DNA from: Acidobacteriota bacterium
GTDB taxonomy: Bacteria; Acidobacteriota; Blastocatellia; UBA7656
Direction: 5' to 3'
Assembly (NCBI GenBank): GCA_038040445.1
Contig: JBBPIG010000004.1
Coordinates: 264,093-328,092, forward strand
DNA: 64,000 bases
Part shown: positions 39,028-48,132 of the stretch, in pieces
How the letters are laid out: every line of letters begins with the position of its first letter
How positions within the stretch are numbered: the first letter of the stretch is position 1
The notes under the pieces: model-generated
The model's database searches: none
Told to the model about the DNA's origin: nothing
The model's input: only the letters and a program-made list of their open reading frames with translations
Translations under genes and position numbers: made by a program

Positions 39028-40470
39028 ATGACAGCTTCACGACAACCAGAAGTGAGCGTTCACGACAAACTCTACGTCAACGGCGGATGGGCCGAGCCCG
39101 CAGGCAAGGGAATGCTCGATGTGATCAACTCGACAACCGAAGAAGTGATGGGGCGCGTTCCCGAAGGCTCGCCCGAAGACATCAATCGCGCGGTAGCCGC
39201 GGCGCGCGCAGCTTTCGATTCGTGGTCGGCGACTTCAGCGGCCGAGCGCGCCGGCTTCCTCGGGAAGATCTCGGCGGGACTCGCGGCGCGTCAAAACGAG
39301 ATCGCAGCGATCATCGCCAGCGAAGTCGGCATGCCGCTGCCGCTGGCGACAATGGTTCAAGCCGGAATGCCCGCGATGGTGATGGGCTCCTACGCGAAGC
39401 TTCTAGCCGACTACTCGTTCGAGGAGCAGGTCGGCAACTCGCTTGTGGTGAAAGAGCCGGTTGGCGTGGTCGGGTGCATAACGCCGTGGAACTATCCGCT
39501 TCATCAAGTCGTGGCGAAGGTCGCGCCCGCGCTTGCCGCCGGATGCACCGTCGTCTTGAAGCCCAGTGAAGTCGCGCCGCTCACCGCCTTCATCCTCGCC
39601 GAGATCGTCGACGACGCCGGTCTACCTGCGGGCGTCTTCAACCTCGTCACTGGCCTCGGTCCCGTCGTCGGTGAAGCGCTGGCGTCGCATCCCGACGTCG
39701 ACATGATTTCGTTCACCGGCTCGACCAGGGCGGGTAAGCGAGTGAGCGAGCTTGCATCCCAGACGGTGAAGCGGGTCGCTCTCGAACTCGGCGGCAAGTC
39801 GGCGAACATCATCCTGGACGACGCGGACTTCGAGAAAGCTGTTCGAGGCGGCGTGAGCAATTGCTACTTCAACTCGGGCCAGACCTGTTCCGCTCAGACT
39901 CGAATGCTTGTCCCGCGAGAGCGCCACGACGAAGCGGTAGGAATCGCCAAAGAGGCAGCCGAGAGTTTTACGGTCGGCGATCCTCGCGAAGGCAAAGCCA
40001 AGCTCGGCCCGCTCGTCTCCGAAGTTCAGCGCGATCGGGTGCGCGGCTACATCAAGAAAGGTTTGGACGAAGGCGCAACTCTTGTCACCGGCGGCCCCGA
40101 AGCGCCCGAGGGTTTGGACAAGGGCTATTTCATTCGGCCTACCGTATTCGCGAACGTGAGCAACGATATGACGATCGCACGTGAAGAGATTTTCGGTCCG
40201 GTGCTTTCGATCATTCCATACGAAGACGAAGACGACGCGGTGAGAATAGCGAACGACACAGTGTATGGACTGGCGGGCGGTGTGTGGTCTTCGGATGTTG
40301 AACGGGCCAAGCGCGTGGCACGGCGGCTTCGCACCGGGCAGGTGGACATCAACGGCGGCAAGTTCAACGTATTCGCGCCGTTCGGCGGCTACAAGCAATC
40401 GGGGAACGGGCGCGAGATGGGCAAGTACGGACTGGAGGAGTTCCTGGAAACGAAGTCGCTGCAGTTGTGA
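39028..40470 (+). CDS. NAD(P)-dependent aldehyde dehydrogenase
   Basis: The 480-residue protein starts at an ATG after AAGGAG. It has the ALDH landmarks [11 protein letters not shown] (Asn of the active site), [25 protein letters not shown] with the general base Glu253, and SGQTCSAQ with the nucleophile Cys287; [10 protein letters not shown] and [14 protein letters not shown] close the fold. It oxidises an aldehyde to an acid; the substrate cannot be told from sequence, and no metabolic partner is adjacent. The gene is monocistronic, as hairpins follow it and the preceding SPFH gene ends 203 bp upstream. Confidence 0.95.
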   Translation: MTASRQPEVSVHDKLYVNGGWAEPAGKGMLDVINSTTEEVMGRVPEGSPEDINRAVAAARAAFDSWSATSAAERAGFLGKISAGLAARQNEIAAIIASEVGMPLPLATMVQAGMPAMVMGSYAKLLADYSFEEQVGNSLVVKEPVGVVGCITPWNYPLHQVVAKVAPALAAGCTVVLKPSEVAPLTAFILAEIVDDAGLPAGVFNLVTGLGPVVGEALASHPDVDMISFTGSTRAGKRVSELASQTVKRVALELGGKSANIILDDADFEKAVRGGVSNCYFNSGQTCSAQTRMLVPRERHDEAVGIAKEAAESFTVGDPREGKAKLGPLVSEVQRDRVRGYIKKGLDEGATLVTGGPEAPEGLDKGYFIRPTVFANVSNDMTIAREEIFGPVLSIIPYEDEDDAVRIANDTVYGLAGGVWSSDVERAKRVARRLRTGQVDINGGKFNVFAPFGGYKQSGNGREMGKYGLEEFLETKSLQL

Positions 40471-40474
40471 GCTT

Positions 40475-40504
40475 GCAGGGGCGGGCCTCCACGCCCGCCC
40501 CTGC
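40475..40504. terminator. Strong 12-bp hairpin after the aldehyde dehydrogenase gene
   Basis: GCAGGGGCGGGC (40475-40486) and GCCCGCCCCTGC (40493-40504) pair perfectly across a 6-nt loop, 5 bp after the stop codon. There is no T-run, so it may rather stabilise the message end. Confidence 0.6.
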
Positions 40505-40543
40505 GTCGCGCGATTCGAATCACAGCGCCAGTCATTGAGCGAG

Positions 40544-40574
40544 GGGCGGCCACAACGGGCCGCCCAAAACTTTT
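40544..40574 (+). terminator. Rho-independent terminator-like hairpin
   Basis: GGGCGGCC (40544-40551) and GGCCGCCC (40558-40565) form a perfect stem with a 6-nt loop, followed by AAAACTTTT. Together with the preceding hairpin it isolates cysS from the dehydrogenase gene. Confidence 0.6.
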
Positions 40575-40610
40575 AAGGCGGTGTTGAGGGCGCGATGAAA
40601 GTTGCGTTTG

Positions 40611-40640
40611 TTGACAACGTCGTCTGGCCATCGCTACGAT
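40611..40640 (+). promoter_or_regulatory. Sigma70-type promoter of cysS
   Basis: TTGACA (40611-40616) and TACGAT (40635-40640) are 18 bp apart. The cysS start codon is about 45 nt beyond the predicted start of transcription. Confidence 0.55.
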
Positions 40641-40693
40641 CTGATTTTTGATTTCAGCCAAAGATCGATGACCGAGGACAAGGCCTAAACGAA

Positions 40694-42088
40694 ATGCTCA
40701 GGCTAAGGAACACGCTCACCCGCAATCAGGAAGAGTTCAAGCCGCTCGAAGGCAATACCGTGCGGATGTACGCCTGCGGGCCGACGGTCTACGACTACGG
40801 TCACATCGGCAACTTCAGGACGTTCGTGTCGGTTGATGTGCTGCGCCGCTACCTGAAATATCTCGGGTATCAACTGCAGCACATCATGAACATCACCGAC
40901 GTCGAAGATAAGATCATTCGCGGGATGCTCGCATCCGGCAAGAGCCTGGAAGAGTACACCGAGTTCTACACTCAAGAATTCTTGAAGGACAGCGATGCGC
41001 TCAACATCGAGCGGCCGGAGATGATGCCCTATGCGACGAAGCACCTTCCCCAGATGATCGAAATCATGAAGCGTCTGGCGGATGGCGGGCACACCTACCA
41101 GAGCGACGGCTCGTTGTATTTCAGCATCTCGTCGTTCCCCGGCTACGGCAAGCTCTCGGGTCTGAAGCTTGAAGGCAACGTGGCGGGCGCGCGAGTCGAC
41201 GTCGATGAGTACGAGAAGGCGGACGCTCGCGACTTCGTTTTGTGGAAGGCGGCAAAAGAGGAGGGCGAGCCGCGTTGGCCTTCACCGTTTGGCGAAGGGC
41301 GGCCCGGCTGGCACCTCGAATGCTCGGCTATGTCGATGGAGTACCTCGGCGAATCGTTCGACATCCACTGCGGCGGCGTGGATCTGATCTTCCCGCATCA
41401 CGAAAACGAGATCGCGCAATCGGAAGGCGCGACCGGAAAGCCGTTCGTGCATTTCTGGATTCACACGGAATTCTTGCTTGTCGAAGGCGAGAAGATGGCG
41501 AAGTCGAAAGGCAACTACTACACGGTGCGGCATCTCATCGAGCAAGGTCACGAGCCGATGGCGATTCGATACCTGTTGCTCTCGGTTCCCTATCGAACAC
41601 AGTTGAACTTCACGACCGAGGGCTTGCACGGCGCGAAGACGGCGCTCGAAGGGCTTCGCCGCTTCCGCCGCCGGGTAGCGGACTTTAACGGGGATCGGGG
41701 CTCTCACCCGCAAGTGCAGAAACTCATCGAGCAGGCGCGCGACGGTTTCGAAGCGGGTATGAACGATGACCTGAACACTTCGAGGGCGCTCGGGGCCATG
41801 TTTGAGTTTCGCCGGGACGCGAACACGGCGATGGACGCAGGCGAGTTCGGCGCCGGCGATCGCGCGGCTGTGCTCGAGTTGCTGGCGCGGATCGACTCGG
41901 TGCTGGGCGTGTTGGGCGAAGAGCAGGAAAAGCTTCTCGAACCTGAGATCGAAGGGAAGATCGAAGAGCGCAACTCGGCGCGCCGCAATCGAGACTTCAA
42001 AAAAGCCGATCAGATAAGAGTCGATCTCGCCGCGCGCGGCATTATCCTTGAAGACACTCCTCAGGGAACGAAATGGAAGCGCAAGTGA
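40694..42088 (+). CDS. cysS: Cysteinyl-tRNA synthetase
   Basis: The 464-residue class I synthetase has the zinc/cysteine-binding CGPTVYDYGHIGNFRTF (HIGH motif variant GHIG), GWHLECSAMSMEYLG, the zinc ligands DIHCGGVDLIFPHHENE and the KMAKS loop GEKMAKSKGNYYTV. The anticodon-binding C-terminus is present (RNSARRNRDFKKADQIRVDL). It charges tRNA-Cys in the cytosol. Length and motifs are complete. Confidence 0.98.
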   Translation: MLRLRNTLTRNQEEFKPLEGNTVRMYACGPTVYDYGHIGNFRTFVSVDVLRRYLKYLGYQLQHIMNITDVEDKIIRGMLASGKSLEEYTEFYTQEFLKDSDALNIERPEMMPYATKHLPQMIEIMKRLADGGHTYQSDGSLYFSISSFPGYGKLSGLKLEGNVAGARVDVDEYEKADARDFVLWKAAKEEGEPRWPSPFGEGRPGWHLECSAMSMEYLGESFDIHCGGVDLIFPHHENEIAQSEGATGKPFVHFWIHTEFLLVEGEKMAKSKGNYYTVRHLIEQGHEPMAIRYLLLSVPYRTQLNFTTEGLHGAKTALEGLRRFRRRVADFNGDRGSHPQVQKLIEQARDGFEAGMNDDLNTSRALGAMFEFRRDANTAMDAGEFGAGDRAAVLELLARIDSVLGVLGEEQEKLLEPEIEGKIEERNSARRNRDFKKADQIRVDLAARGIILEDTPQGTKWKRK

Positions 42089-42133
42089 GACCGGGTCCGT
42101 TTCGAAATCGAGGCCTTTGGCGGGTCAAAAGGA

Positions 42134-42877
42134 CTAATTCTGTGTGTTCTCTGACAGGGCGGAAGCGAGCCGTCTTGCGAACGCCGCGTGCTCTTCTGAG
42201 GCGAGACCGATTTGCAATTCAGCTAGGACTCGAGCGAGGTCACCGCCTAGCAAAGCAGGCACGCACAAACGCAGTCCCACGAAGGTGCGGCTTCTGAGTA
42301 TGCCATCCGCGTCCGGCGTGATGCGCGTGTAGCGTTCGGCTTCGAGCGCGAACCAGTCTATCTGCCGGTCATAGACGCGCCACACGACATATTCTTCGAC
42401 TCCATTGCGCCTGTATACGTTCAGCTTGTCGTGAAGATCATAGGCGGCGCTGCTGCTGGCGACCTCCACGATCATTTCGGGCGCGCCTTCGAGATAATCG
42501 TCCTCGCTGATGCGGGCTCTCCCGCCCGAGGCTTCGGGGAGCCACAATGCTACATCGGGTTGAGGCTCATTGTCGGGGTCGAGGCGCAGCGTTGCATTGT
42601 CTGCGGACTCTATTCCGGGTGTAGCCGCGCAATAGACTGCTACCCAACCCATAATCTGGCCGTGCGGCGTCCCGTGATTTTTCACTCGAACCGGTGACGG
42701 CATATAGACGACTCCTTCAATCAGCTCGGCCTTCTTGAGCGATGGCATTGCAACGTAGCGCCGTTCGAACTCCGATCTGGTAAGCCGGTCGCCGTTTTCG
42801 AGCGGCGGAGTTCCTGCCTCAACCGCGCCCGGTGGGCGCCGTTGATCCAACACATCGTCATAAGCCTTAGTGCTCAT
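42134..42877 (-). CDS. Uma2-family PD-(D/E)XK nuclease-like protein
   Basis: The 247-residue protein carries the Uma2 pattern: AELIEGVVYMPSPV (about 56-69), QPDVALWLPE with the catalytic Asp, PEMIVEVASSSAAYD with the Glu, and the Lys in LHDKLNVYRRNGVEEYVVW. It is longer than the family norm, with an N-terminal charged part and a helical C-terminal extension (LARVLAELQIGLASEEHAAF). The role is unknown. It converges with cysS, 45 bp away. It is not a close paralogue of the one at 16104, as the flanking extensions differ. Confidence 0.88.
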   Translation of the reverse strand: MSTKAYDDVLDQRRPPGAVEAGTPPLENGDRLTRSEFERRYVAMPSLKKAELIEGVVYMPSPVRVKNHGTPHGQIMGWVAVYCAATPGIESADNATLRLDPDNEPQPDVALWLPEASGGRARISEDDYLEGAPEMIVEVASSSAAYDLHDKLNVYRRNGVEEYVVWRVYDRQIDWFALEAERYTRITPDADGILRSRTFVGLRLCVPALLGGDLARVLAELQIGLASEEHAAFARRLASALSENTQN

Positions 42878-42987
42878 AATGCCTTGCTGCCCTCGAAGCG
42901 CCCGTGTGTAGATGCTCGCCCTTGAGCGGATTATATGCCGTCTATGATCTCTTTTCCAATTTCGTTCATCAAGCCCGGGCGCTTGGA

Positions 42988-43956
42988 TTAGGCCATCTGC
43001 GGCTCGTGTTGCACGGCTGCCTTACCTTCTTCAACCGGGGTGAGCCAGCCGAACACGTCTTCCGTTTCACCAGCAATGATGTCGAAGAATTGTCTTTGAA
43101 TCTCAGCCGTAATCGGTCCACGGCGGCCTGTTCCGACTTGAACCTTGTCCACCGAGCGAATCGGCGTGATCTCGGCAGCCGTCCCGGTGAAGAAGACTTC
43201 GTCGGCGATGTACAGCATCTCACGCGGGATCGCTCGCTCGAGCACCGGGATTCCCATTCGCTCGCATATTTTGATGACCGAGTCGCGGGTGATACCCGGC
43301 AGGATCGTCGAGTAAAGCGGCGGGGTCATCACCGTTCCATTCTTAACCAAAAAAATGTTTTCGCCTGAGCCCTCACTTATGTAGCCTTCCGGGTCGAGCG
43401 CGATCCCTTCGACGTAGCCGTTGACCTTCGCTTCCATCTTGATGAGCTGCGAGTTCATGTAATTAGCGCCTGCTTTGGCCATCGAAGGGAGCGTGTTGGG
43501 CGCAATGCGCGTCCAGCTCGAAACGCACACGTCGACGCCCTGCTCGAGGGCTTCCGGGCCCAGGTACTTGCCCCATTGCCACGTGCAGATATACGCATCG
43601 ATGGGGCACGGAAAGGGATCTACTCCGAACGTTCCGTAGCCGCGAATGATGATTGGCCGCAGGTAGCACGCCTCGTACTCGTTGGCTAGAACGAGCTGGC
43701 GGCAGGCCTCAAAGATTTCTTCGTATGTAAACGGAACCTGCATCCGGTAAATGTGCGCTGAATTGAACAGCCGTTCGATGTGTGCGTTGAGCCTGAATAT
43801 CGCCGAGCCGCGTTTGGTGTTGTAACAGCGGATGCCCTCAAAGACAGACGAGCCGTAGTTGACTACGTGAGACATCACGTGGATGGTAGCTTCTTGCCAC
43901 GGGACCAGCTTGCCGTTGCGCCACACGATCGCGCCGTGTTCCTGCTCAGTTACCAT
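42988..43956 (-). CDS. ilvE: Branched-chain amino acid aminotransferase
   Basis: The 322-residue fold-type IV aminotransferase has [40 protein letters not shown] (with the PLP lysine, near residue 160) and [13 protein letters not shown] (PLP phosphate region). It transfers amino groups to and from the keto acids of leucine, isoleucine and valine. The ATG has an AGGAG site 8 bp upstream, and a good promoter lies about 100 bp upstream. No other branched-chain gene is adjacent. Confidence 0.95.
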   Translation of the reverse strand: MVTEQEHGAIVWRNGKLVPWQEATIHVMSHVVNYGSSVFEGIRCYNTKRGSAIFRLNAHIERLFNSAHIYRMQVPFTYEEIFEACRQLVLANEYEACYLRPIIIRGYGTFGVDPFPCPIDAYICTWQWGKYLGPEALEQGVDVCVSSWTRIAPNTLPSMAKAGANYMNSQLIKMEAKVNGYVEGIALDPEGYISEGSGENIFLVKNGTVMTPPLYSTILPGITRDSVIKICERMGIPVLERAIPREMLYIADEVFFTGTAAEITPIRSVDKVQVGTGRRGPITAEIQRQFFDIIAGETEDVFGWLTPVEEGKAAVQHEPQMA

Positions 43957-44058
43957 ATGGATTCTCCTGCTTTAGGGTGTGATGCGTTAGTGACGCCCGA
44001 TTGACCGCTGACGCCTTTGGCGGTGACGCCATGTCAGTAGCTATGAAAAGCACGAACC

Positions 44059-44087
44059 ATAATACGAAGCGGCACAACGATGGTCAA
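44059..44087 (-). promoter_or_regulatory. Sigma70-type promoter of ilvE
   Basis: On the minus strand TTGACC (44082-44087) and TATTAT (44059-44064) are 17 bp apart. It implies a leader of about 95 nt, in which no leader peptide or known riboswitch was recognised. The 330-bp region 43957-44286 otherwise holds only the REP-like element. Confidence 0.65.
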
Positions 44088-44188
44088 GCGAAAGCTAAAA
44101 CGCGGAAGATCGGATTGATTTCGCGCGCAAGTAAGAATATCTTGTCACCCGGCCGCAGCCCCTCGAGCCGCTTCTGGCGGCGATAACC

Positions 44189-44262
44189 GGCAAACTTCGG
44201 TTTGTCGCCGAGTCGCTGATGAGCCGCAATTTGGACGCTCCGGCAAACTGAAGTTTGCCGGA
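44189..44262. repeat. REP-like element with CAAACTGAAGTTTG core, second locus
   Basis: Two copies, CCGGCAAACTTCGGTTTGTCG (quoted in part: CAAACTTCGGTTTGTCG, 44191-44207) and CGGCAAACTGAAGTTTGCCG (44241-44260), are near-palindromes. They match the cores at 18.7-18.8 kb and lie just before a zinc-ribbon gene. Confidence 0.75.
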
Positions 44263-44286
44263 CACTTTCAAAGGAGCGATCTTAAA

Positions 44287-44778
44287 ATGAAATGCCCAGT
44301 CTGCAACGCCGAACTTCCGTCGACCGCCAAATTCTGCGGGGGATGTGGAACCACCCTCACGGCTCCCCCACAGCCACCCCCGTTTTCCCCGGAAGCGTCT
44401 TACGAACAAGCTCGCCCGATGATGAACCCGCCGCCGAGCTACGGCGGAAACACACCGCCAACGGTTCAGAAAAAGTACAAGGTACTCCGTCTCATTGCGG
44501 TGCTGATCAAGGTGTTTGCGTTCATTGCCGGAGCCATCTGCATCATCGGGGCGCTTGTGATGCTTGCGGCGGGCGTGGCTTCGAGCTCGAAGACCAGCGG
44601 GTTCGGCGACACCGGACCGGCGGCCCTGTTCGGAGGAGTCGTCGGAGGCCTGCTCATGCTCGTTTACGGCGTATTCGTGTTTGTCTTTCTATACGCGTAT
44701 TCCGAATGGATGTACGTGTTCATGGACATCGAAGAGAACACCCGCGTGACGAATGAAATGCTTTCGGGAAGGAAATAG
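44287..44778 (+). CDS. Small zinc-ribbon membrane protein
   Basis: The 163-residue protein begins with a zinc ribbon (CPVCNAELPSTAKFCGGCG, residues 3-21). A Pro-rich linker (TAPPQPPPFSPEA) and two hydrophobic helices (about 75-100 and 115-140) follow, with a short acidic end. The function is unknown; the layout resembles other zinc-ribbon membrane proteins in the 35-39 kb cluster. An AAAGGAG site lies 10 bp before the ATG. Confidence 0.82.
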   Translation: MKCPVCNAELPSTAKFCGGCGTTLTAPPQPPPFSPEASYEQARPMMNPPPSYGGNTPPTVQKKYKVLRLIAVLIKVFAFIAGAICIIGALVMLAAGVASSSKTSGFGDTGPAALFGGVVGGLLMLVYGVFVFVFLYAYSEWMYVFMDIEENTRVTNEMLSGRK

Positions 44779-44796
44779 AAGCAGGCGGCGGAGGGC

Positions 44797-44923
44797 AATT
44801 GAAAAAAGGGAATTGAAAAATGACAATTGAAAATTAGAAATTGAAAATTGAGGAAAGCCCCGACGACCTCGTTCAATTTGCAGTTTTCATTTTTCAATTT
44901 TCATTTTTCAATTCTTAATTCCC
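44797..44923. repeat. Short-word inverted repeat spacer (AATTGAAAA type)
   Basis: The left part repeats AATTGAAAA-like words, and the right part their complements TTTTCAATT. It forms a long AT-rich fold-back between the zinc-ribbon gene and the convergent ZIP gene. Confidence 0.8.
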
Positions 44924-44943
44924 GAGGCGCCACTGGTCCGAGT

Positions 44944-45723
44944 CTAGTGTCCAAACTGAAGCGCCTCCATCACCAGTTCGGTGAGGTACAGCAGGGCTAC
45001 TCCGGCGAACACCATCACCGAAGTCTTAACGCCGCCTTCGCGATTGTTGACCTCTGGAATCAGGTCTGATGCTGCGACATACAGCGTCACTCCGGCCGAC
45101 AACGGGAGCACGTGCGCGGACAATGGGCGTGAGTAGACGGCTGTGTCCTCAAACATAAGCACCAGCGTGACACCCACAAGTGTCGCCAACCCAACCAGAA
45201 GCGCCGATATTTTCGCGCTGCGATGGCTTCGACCCGCGGCCAGCATCATCGACGCCACAGTGAAGCCCTCTGGAACTTTGTGCAGCAGGATGGCGATGAA
45301 GATCAACACTCCAAGCTGCTGACTCACCAGCGACGCCACGGCTATCGAGACGCCGTCGAAAAACGTATGCACCATCAGCGCGCTCACCCCGGCCATCGCC
45401 GCGTGCTGCTCGAGCATCGCTTCCTCGTGAGTCTCTTCGCCGAAATGAAAATGCGGCGCGACCGTGTGCTCCACGAATTGGATGAGGAGATAGCCAGCCA
45501 GCAGCCACATCATAGGAACGAGCGCTGAGCCTGCCCATTGCTCGATCGCTTCGGGGATCATCTTAAGGAAGACCGCGGCCAGCATGAATCCGGCGCCTAG
45601 CGCGATCAAGTATCGTAGCGCGGCCTGTCCGAGCCTGTGCGATGAGACTAAAAGCCCGCCCAACAGGTTCGCAGCCGCGGCCGCAAGCCCGTAGCAAATT
45701 ATGGTCAGCGTGGTTCTGCCCAT
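44944..45723 (-). CDS. ZIP-family divalent metal transporter
   Basis: The 259-residue membrane protein has about eight hydrophobic segments. It has a His/Glu-rich loop (HFHFGEETHEEAMLEQH, about 92-108) and the ZIP metal-site motifs HTFFDGVSIA (helix IV) and LLHKVPEGFTVAS (helix V). ZIP proteins import zinc, iron or manganese into the cytoplasm. The metal is not decided by sequence. It faces away from the dcw cluster, whose promoter lies 160 bp upstream of its start. Confidence 0.93.
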   Translation of the reverse strand: MGRTTLTIICYGLAAAAANLLGGLLVSSHRLGQAALRYLIALGAGFMLAAVFLKMIPEAIEQWAGSALVPMMWLLAGYLLIQFVEHTVAPHFHFGEETHEEAMLEQHAAMAGVSALMVHTFFDGVSIAVASLVSQQLGVLIFIAILLHKVPEGFTVASMMLAAGRSHRSAKISALLVGLATLVGVTLVLMFEDTAVYSRPLSAHVLPLSAGVTLYVAASDLIPEVNNREGGVKTSVMVFAGVALLYLTELVMEALQFGH

Positions 45724-45882
45724 TGGCGTCGTGTCCGCTTCGCTCAGTAAAGTTCGGCACTATAACATAGTCTTGCGCGGCTCGCGGAACTAAACTCCAT
45801 CAGACGCTAGACGCTGCGCCAGAGGCTCGCCCGCACACCCCGCCAAACGGCCACAACCTCTTATCGTTAAATAATTTCACGC

Positions 45883-45911
45883 TTGACACACCCTGGCATC
45901 TGACGTACCAT
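45883..45911 (+). promoter_or_regulatory. Main promoter of the dcw cluster
   Basis: TTGACA (45883-45888) and TACCAT (45906-45911) are 17 bp apart. Predicted transcription starts just before the GTGGA repeats that precede mraZ. Confidence 0.8.
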
Positions 45912-45923
45912 ACGGCGGCAATA

Positions 45924-45950
45924 GTGGAGCGGAGTGGAGCGGAGTGGAAT
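45924..45950 (+). promoter_or_regulatory. Probable MraZ operator: three GTGGA boxes at 10-bp spacing
   Basis: GTGGA occurs at 45924, 45934 and 45944 within AGTGGAGCGG units, one helical turn apart and just downstream of the promoter. MraZ of Escherichia coli is known to bind tandem TGGGN boxes with 10-bp period before its own gene; this is the equivalent layout with a different box. Confidence 0.75.
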
Positions 45951-45983
45951 AGAAACTAAGAGGATGGGAGCGAAGCCGGTTGG

Positions 45984-46424
45984 ATGCTCAGAGGACACTA
46001 CACTGTCAGGATGGACGAGAAGGGGCGGATCAAGCTTCCCGCGGCCTACCGCCGTTATATCGACGAGAACTACAGCTCCGAGTTTTATGTGACGAGCCTG
46101 ACGGGTGAATGCGCGCGGTTGTATCCAATGCCCGAATGGATGGCGATCGAAGAGAAGCTCCAATCGAAAGGCACAAGCAACGCCGCCGTCAGGAAGTTCC
46201 TCGATCGGACGAACTACTACGGTCAACTCGCCGATGTAGACGCGCAGGGCCGAATCCTGGTTCACCCCTTGCTTCGATCGAGCGCCGAACTGATCGGAAA
46301 CGTGGCAGTGCTGGGATACCTGCAATACCTGGAGGTGTGGGAGCTGGACAAGTTCAAGGCTCGAATCGACGGCCAGCCGTTCACCGATGAGGACGCCGCC
46401 AGTCTCGCGGCGCTTGGGATTTAG
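45984..46424 (+). CDS. mraZ: Transcriptional regulator MraZ
   Basis: The 146-residue protein has two SpoVT-AbrB-like halves; the first contains VRMDEKGRIKLPAAYR, and the second has ADVDAQGRILVHPLLRSSAEL near residue 75. It is the first gene of the dcw cluster and is expected to repress that cluster by binding the GTGGA repeats upstream. The ATG at 45984 fits the family N-terminus MLRGHYTV. The ribosome site is weak. Confidence 0.96.
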   Translation: MLRGHYTVRMDEKGRIKLPAAYRRYIDENYSSEFYVTSLTGECARLYPMPEWMAIEEKLQSKGTSNAAVRKFLDRTNYYGQLADVDAQGRILVHPLLRSSAELIGNVAVLGYLQYLEVWELDKFKARIDGQPFTDEDAASLAALGI

Positions 46425-46439
46425 CACTCGCGCTCGCGC

Positions 46440-46503
46440 GTCTCTCCGCAGGCGCCCTTTAGTCCTGAGAAGCGTTTACCAAGAAGGGGCGCCCGCAGAG
46501 GAC
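46440..46503. repeat. Imperfect hairpin between mraZ and rsmH
   Basis: Arms at 46440-46458 and 46485-46503 (GGCGCCC and GGGCGCC cores) pair with several mismatches around a 26-nt loop. Confidence 0.5.
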
Positions 46504-46546
46504 TCCGTACAGGTTCTTCGAAGAACTGAAATCTGATGATGAGGCC

Positions 46547-47539
46547 GTGGCGACAAACATCGGAGAAAAAGATGAACTGCACGAACCTGTTTTGCTCAAC
46601 GAGGTCGTCGAGTGGCTGCGGCCCGAGGAAGGCACGTTCGTCGACTGCACGATTGGGCTTGGCGGACACGCCCACGCGATCCTCGCTGCGTCGCCCCGTA
46701 CGGCGATCATCGGAATAGATCGCGATCCGGAAGCGCTCGCCGTGGCTCGAGAGCGGCTGTCGATCTTTGAAGACCGTGTTCAACTCGTCCGGGCGAACTT
46801 CGAAAGTATCGCGTCTGTGCTGGAGCAAACTGGCACAGTGGAAGTGCGCGGGGTGCTGGCCGATCTGGGCGTATCCTCGCTGCAACTTGGACGAAGCGAG
46901 CGCGGCTTTAGTTTTGCCTCAGACGCGCCGCTCGACATGAGAATGGACCAGAGCAACGGGCCAACGGCAGCAGACCTCGTGAATCAGCTTTCCGAGCGTG
47001 AGCTGGCGGATCTGATCTTTGAATTCGGAGAGGAGCGAGGCGCGCGCAAGATCGCTCGCGCAATCACGCGGGCGAGCGAGCGCGAACCCATCGCCACGAC
47101 AAAGCAGCTTGCTGACGTTGTCGTGCGAGCGCTCAACATCCCCGGCCGATGGCGCACACATCCGGCCACGCGAACGTTTCAAGCGCTCCGGATCTCAGTC
47201 AACGATGAGCTCAAAGCACTGGAGCGTTTCATCCCCGCTGCGATTTCGAAGCTGGCTCACCGTGGGCGGTTGGCGATCATCTCGTTCCACTCGCTTGAAG
47301 ATCGGATCGTCAAGCGCAGCTTTTTGCGAGAGTCCGGCCGATGCATCTGCGAAACGCAAAGATGGCAACCAGGCGAAGCGCGCAAAGAAGCCACCGCCGA
47401 TGACGTAACCTGCGAACATTGCGGAGCGCGAAGACGAATAAGTATACTTACGCGAAAGCCGGTGCGCCCTACACCGGAAGAGATGGAACGCAATCCTCGG
47501 TCACGCAGTTCCCTTCTGCGTGTTTGCGAGAAGCTCTGA
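46547..47539 (+). CDS. rsmH: 16S rRNA (cytosine(1402)-N(4))-methyltransferase
   Basis: The 330-residue protein begins at a GTG (GTGGCGACAAAC). It has the RsmH features HEPVLLNEVVEWL, the SAM site DCTIGLGGHAHAIL, GIDRDPEAL, LADLGVSSLQL, RTHPATRTFQALRISVN and FHSLEDRIVK. It methylates C1402 of 16S rRNA. Its position between mraZ and ftsL is conserved across bacteria. GAGG just before the GTG is close for a ribosome site, so a slightly later start cannot be excluded. Confidence 0.97.
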   Translation: MATNIGEKDELHEPVLLNEVVEWLRPEEGTFVDCTIGLGGHAHAILAASPRTAIIGIDRDPEALAVARERLSIFEDRVQLVRANFESIASVLEQTGTVEVRGVLADLGVSSLQLGRSERGFSFASDAPLDMRMDQSNGPTAADLVNQLSERELADLIFEFGEERGARKIARAITRASEREPIATTKQLADVVVRALNIPGRWRTHPATRTFQALRISVNDELKALERFIPAAISKLAHRGRLAIISFHSLEDRIVKRSFLRESGRCICETQRWQPGEARKEATADDVTCEHCGARRRISILTRKPVRPTPEEMERNPRSRSSLLRVCEKL

Positions 47540-47623
47540 CGAGCTAAAAGTTCCGAGCCCCGGAAGTCGCATAGAATCCAGTCTGACTGTAGTTGTCGAG
47601 CAAGGCACACAGGACTCAAGTCT

Positions 47624-48022
47624 ATGCTGCGCAGAGCAAAGTCTAGGCTACAAGGCGGACTTATGACGAATCGGTTCTTCCCGGAAAAGCAGATTACCAA
47701 CGTCCCCGTGGCGCGGCCGGTGAGCTCGCGTGTCATGGGGTGGCTTGCGGCGATAGGAGTTGCGGGAGCGCTGCTGTCGTGCGGCTTTGTTATAAGCGCG
47801 CGCCAGCATTTCGAGGCCGTTTCAGTCGGTTATCAGAGCGAGGAGTTGAGGCGTCAGTCGGGTCAGCTTGAAGAACGGCTTCGACAACTGGAGCTGGATT
47901 ACGCTCGAGCTTCGTCACCGGTCGAAATCGAACGCCGCGCGCAAAAGCTGGGCCTGGGGCCCGACAAGAAGGCAACCGACAAACTGGCAAATGGAAACGC
48001 TAACCGGAAGGACAAGAGGTAG
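47624..48022 (+). CDS. ftsL: Cell division protein FtsL-like
   Basis: The 132-residue protein has a short cytoplasmic part and one membrane helix (WLAAIGVAGALLSCGFVIS, about 39-57). A periplasmic coiled coil follows (YQSEELRRQSGQLEERLRQL, about 68-87) with a basic tail. These features and its position between rsmH and ftsI identify FtsL, which joins FtsQ and FtsB in the divisome. An in-frame ATG at codon 14 (MTNRFFPEKQ) is an alternative start. The sequence itself is weakly conserved, as is usual. Confidence 0.85.
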   Translation: MLRRAKSRLQGGLMTNRFFPEKQITNVPVARPVSSRVMGWLAAIGVAGALLSCGFVISARQHFEAVSVGYQSEELRRQSGQLEERLRQLELDYARASSPVEIERRAQKLGLGPDKKATDKLANGNANRKDKR

Positions 48023-48030
48023 AGTTCAGA

Positions 48031-48116
48031 GTTCATCAGGCTGACGACCGGAGACGGACGACCGGAGACGGACGACCGTCTTCGGTCGTCGGTCTCCGGT
48101 CGTCAGCCTGATGAAC
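48031..48116. repeat. Perfect 25-bp inverted repeat between ftsL and ftsI
   Basis: Arms 48031-48055 and 48092-48116 are exactly complementary. The interior repeats GGACGACCG words and can form a further stem. It sits inside the dcw operon without a T-run. Confidence 0.92.
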
Positions 48117-48132
48117 CCCGAACCTGAAAGCG

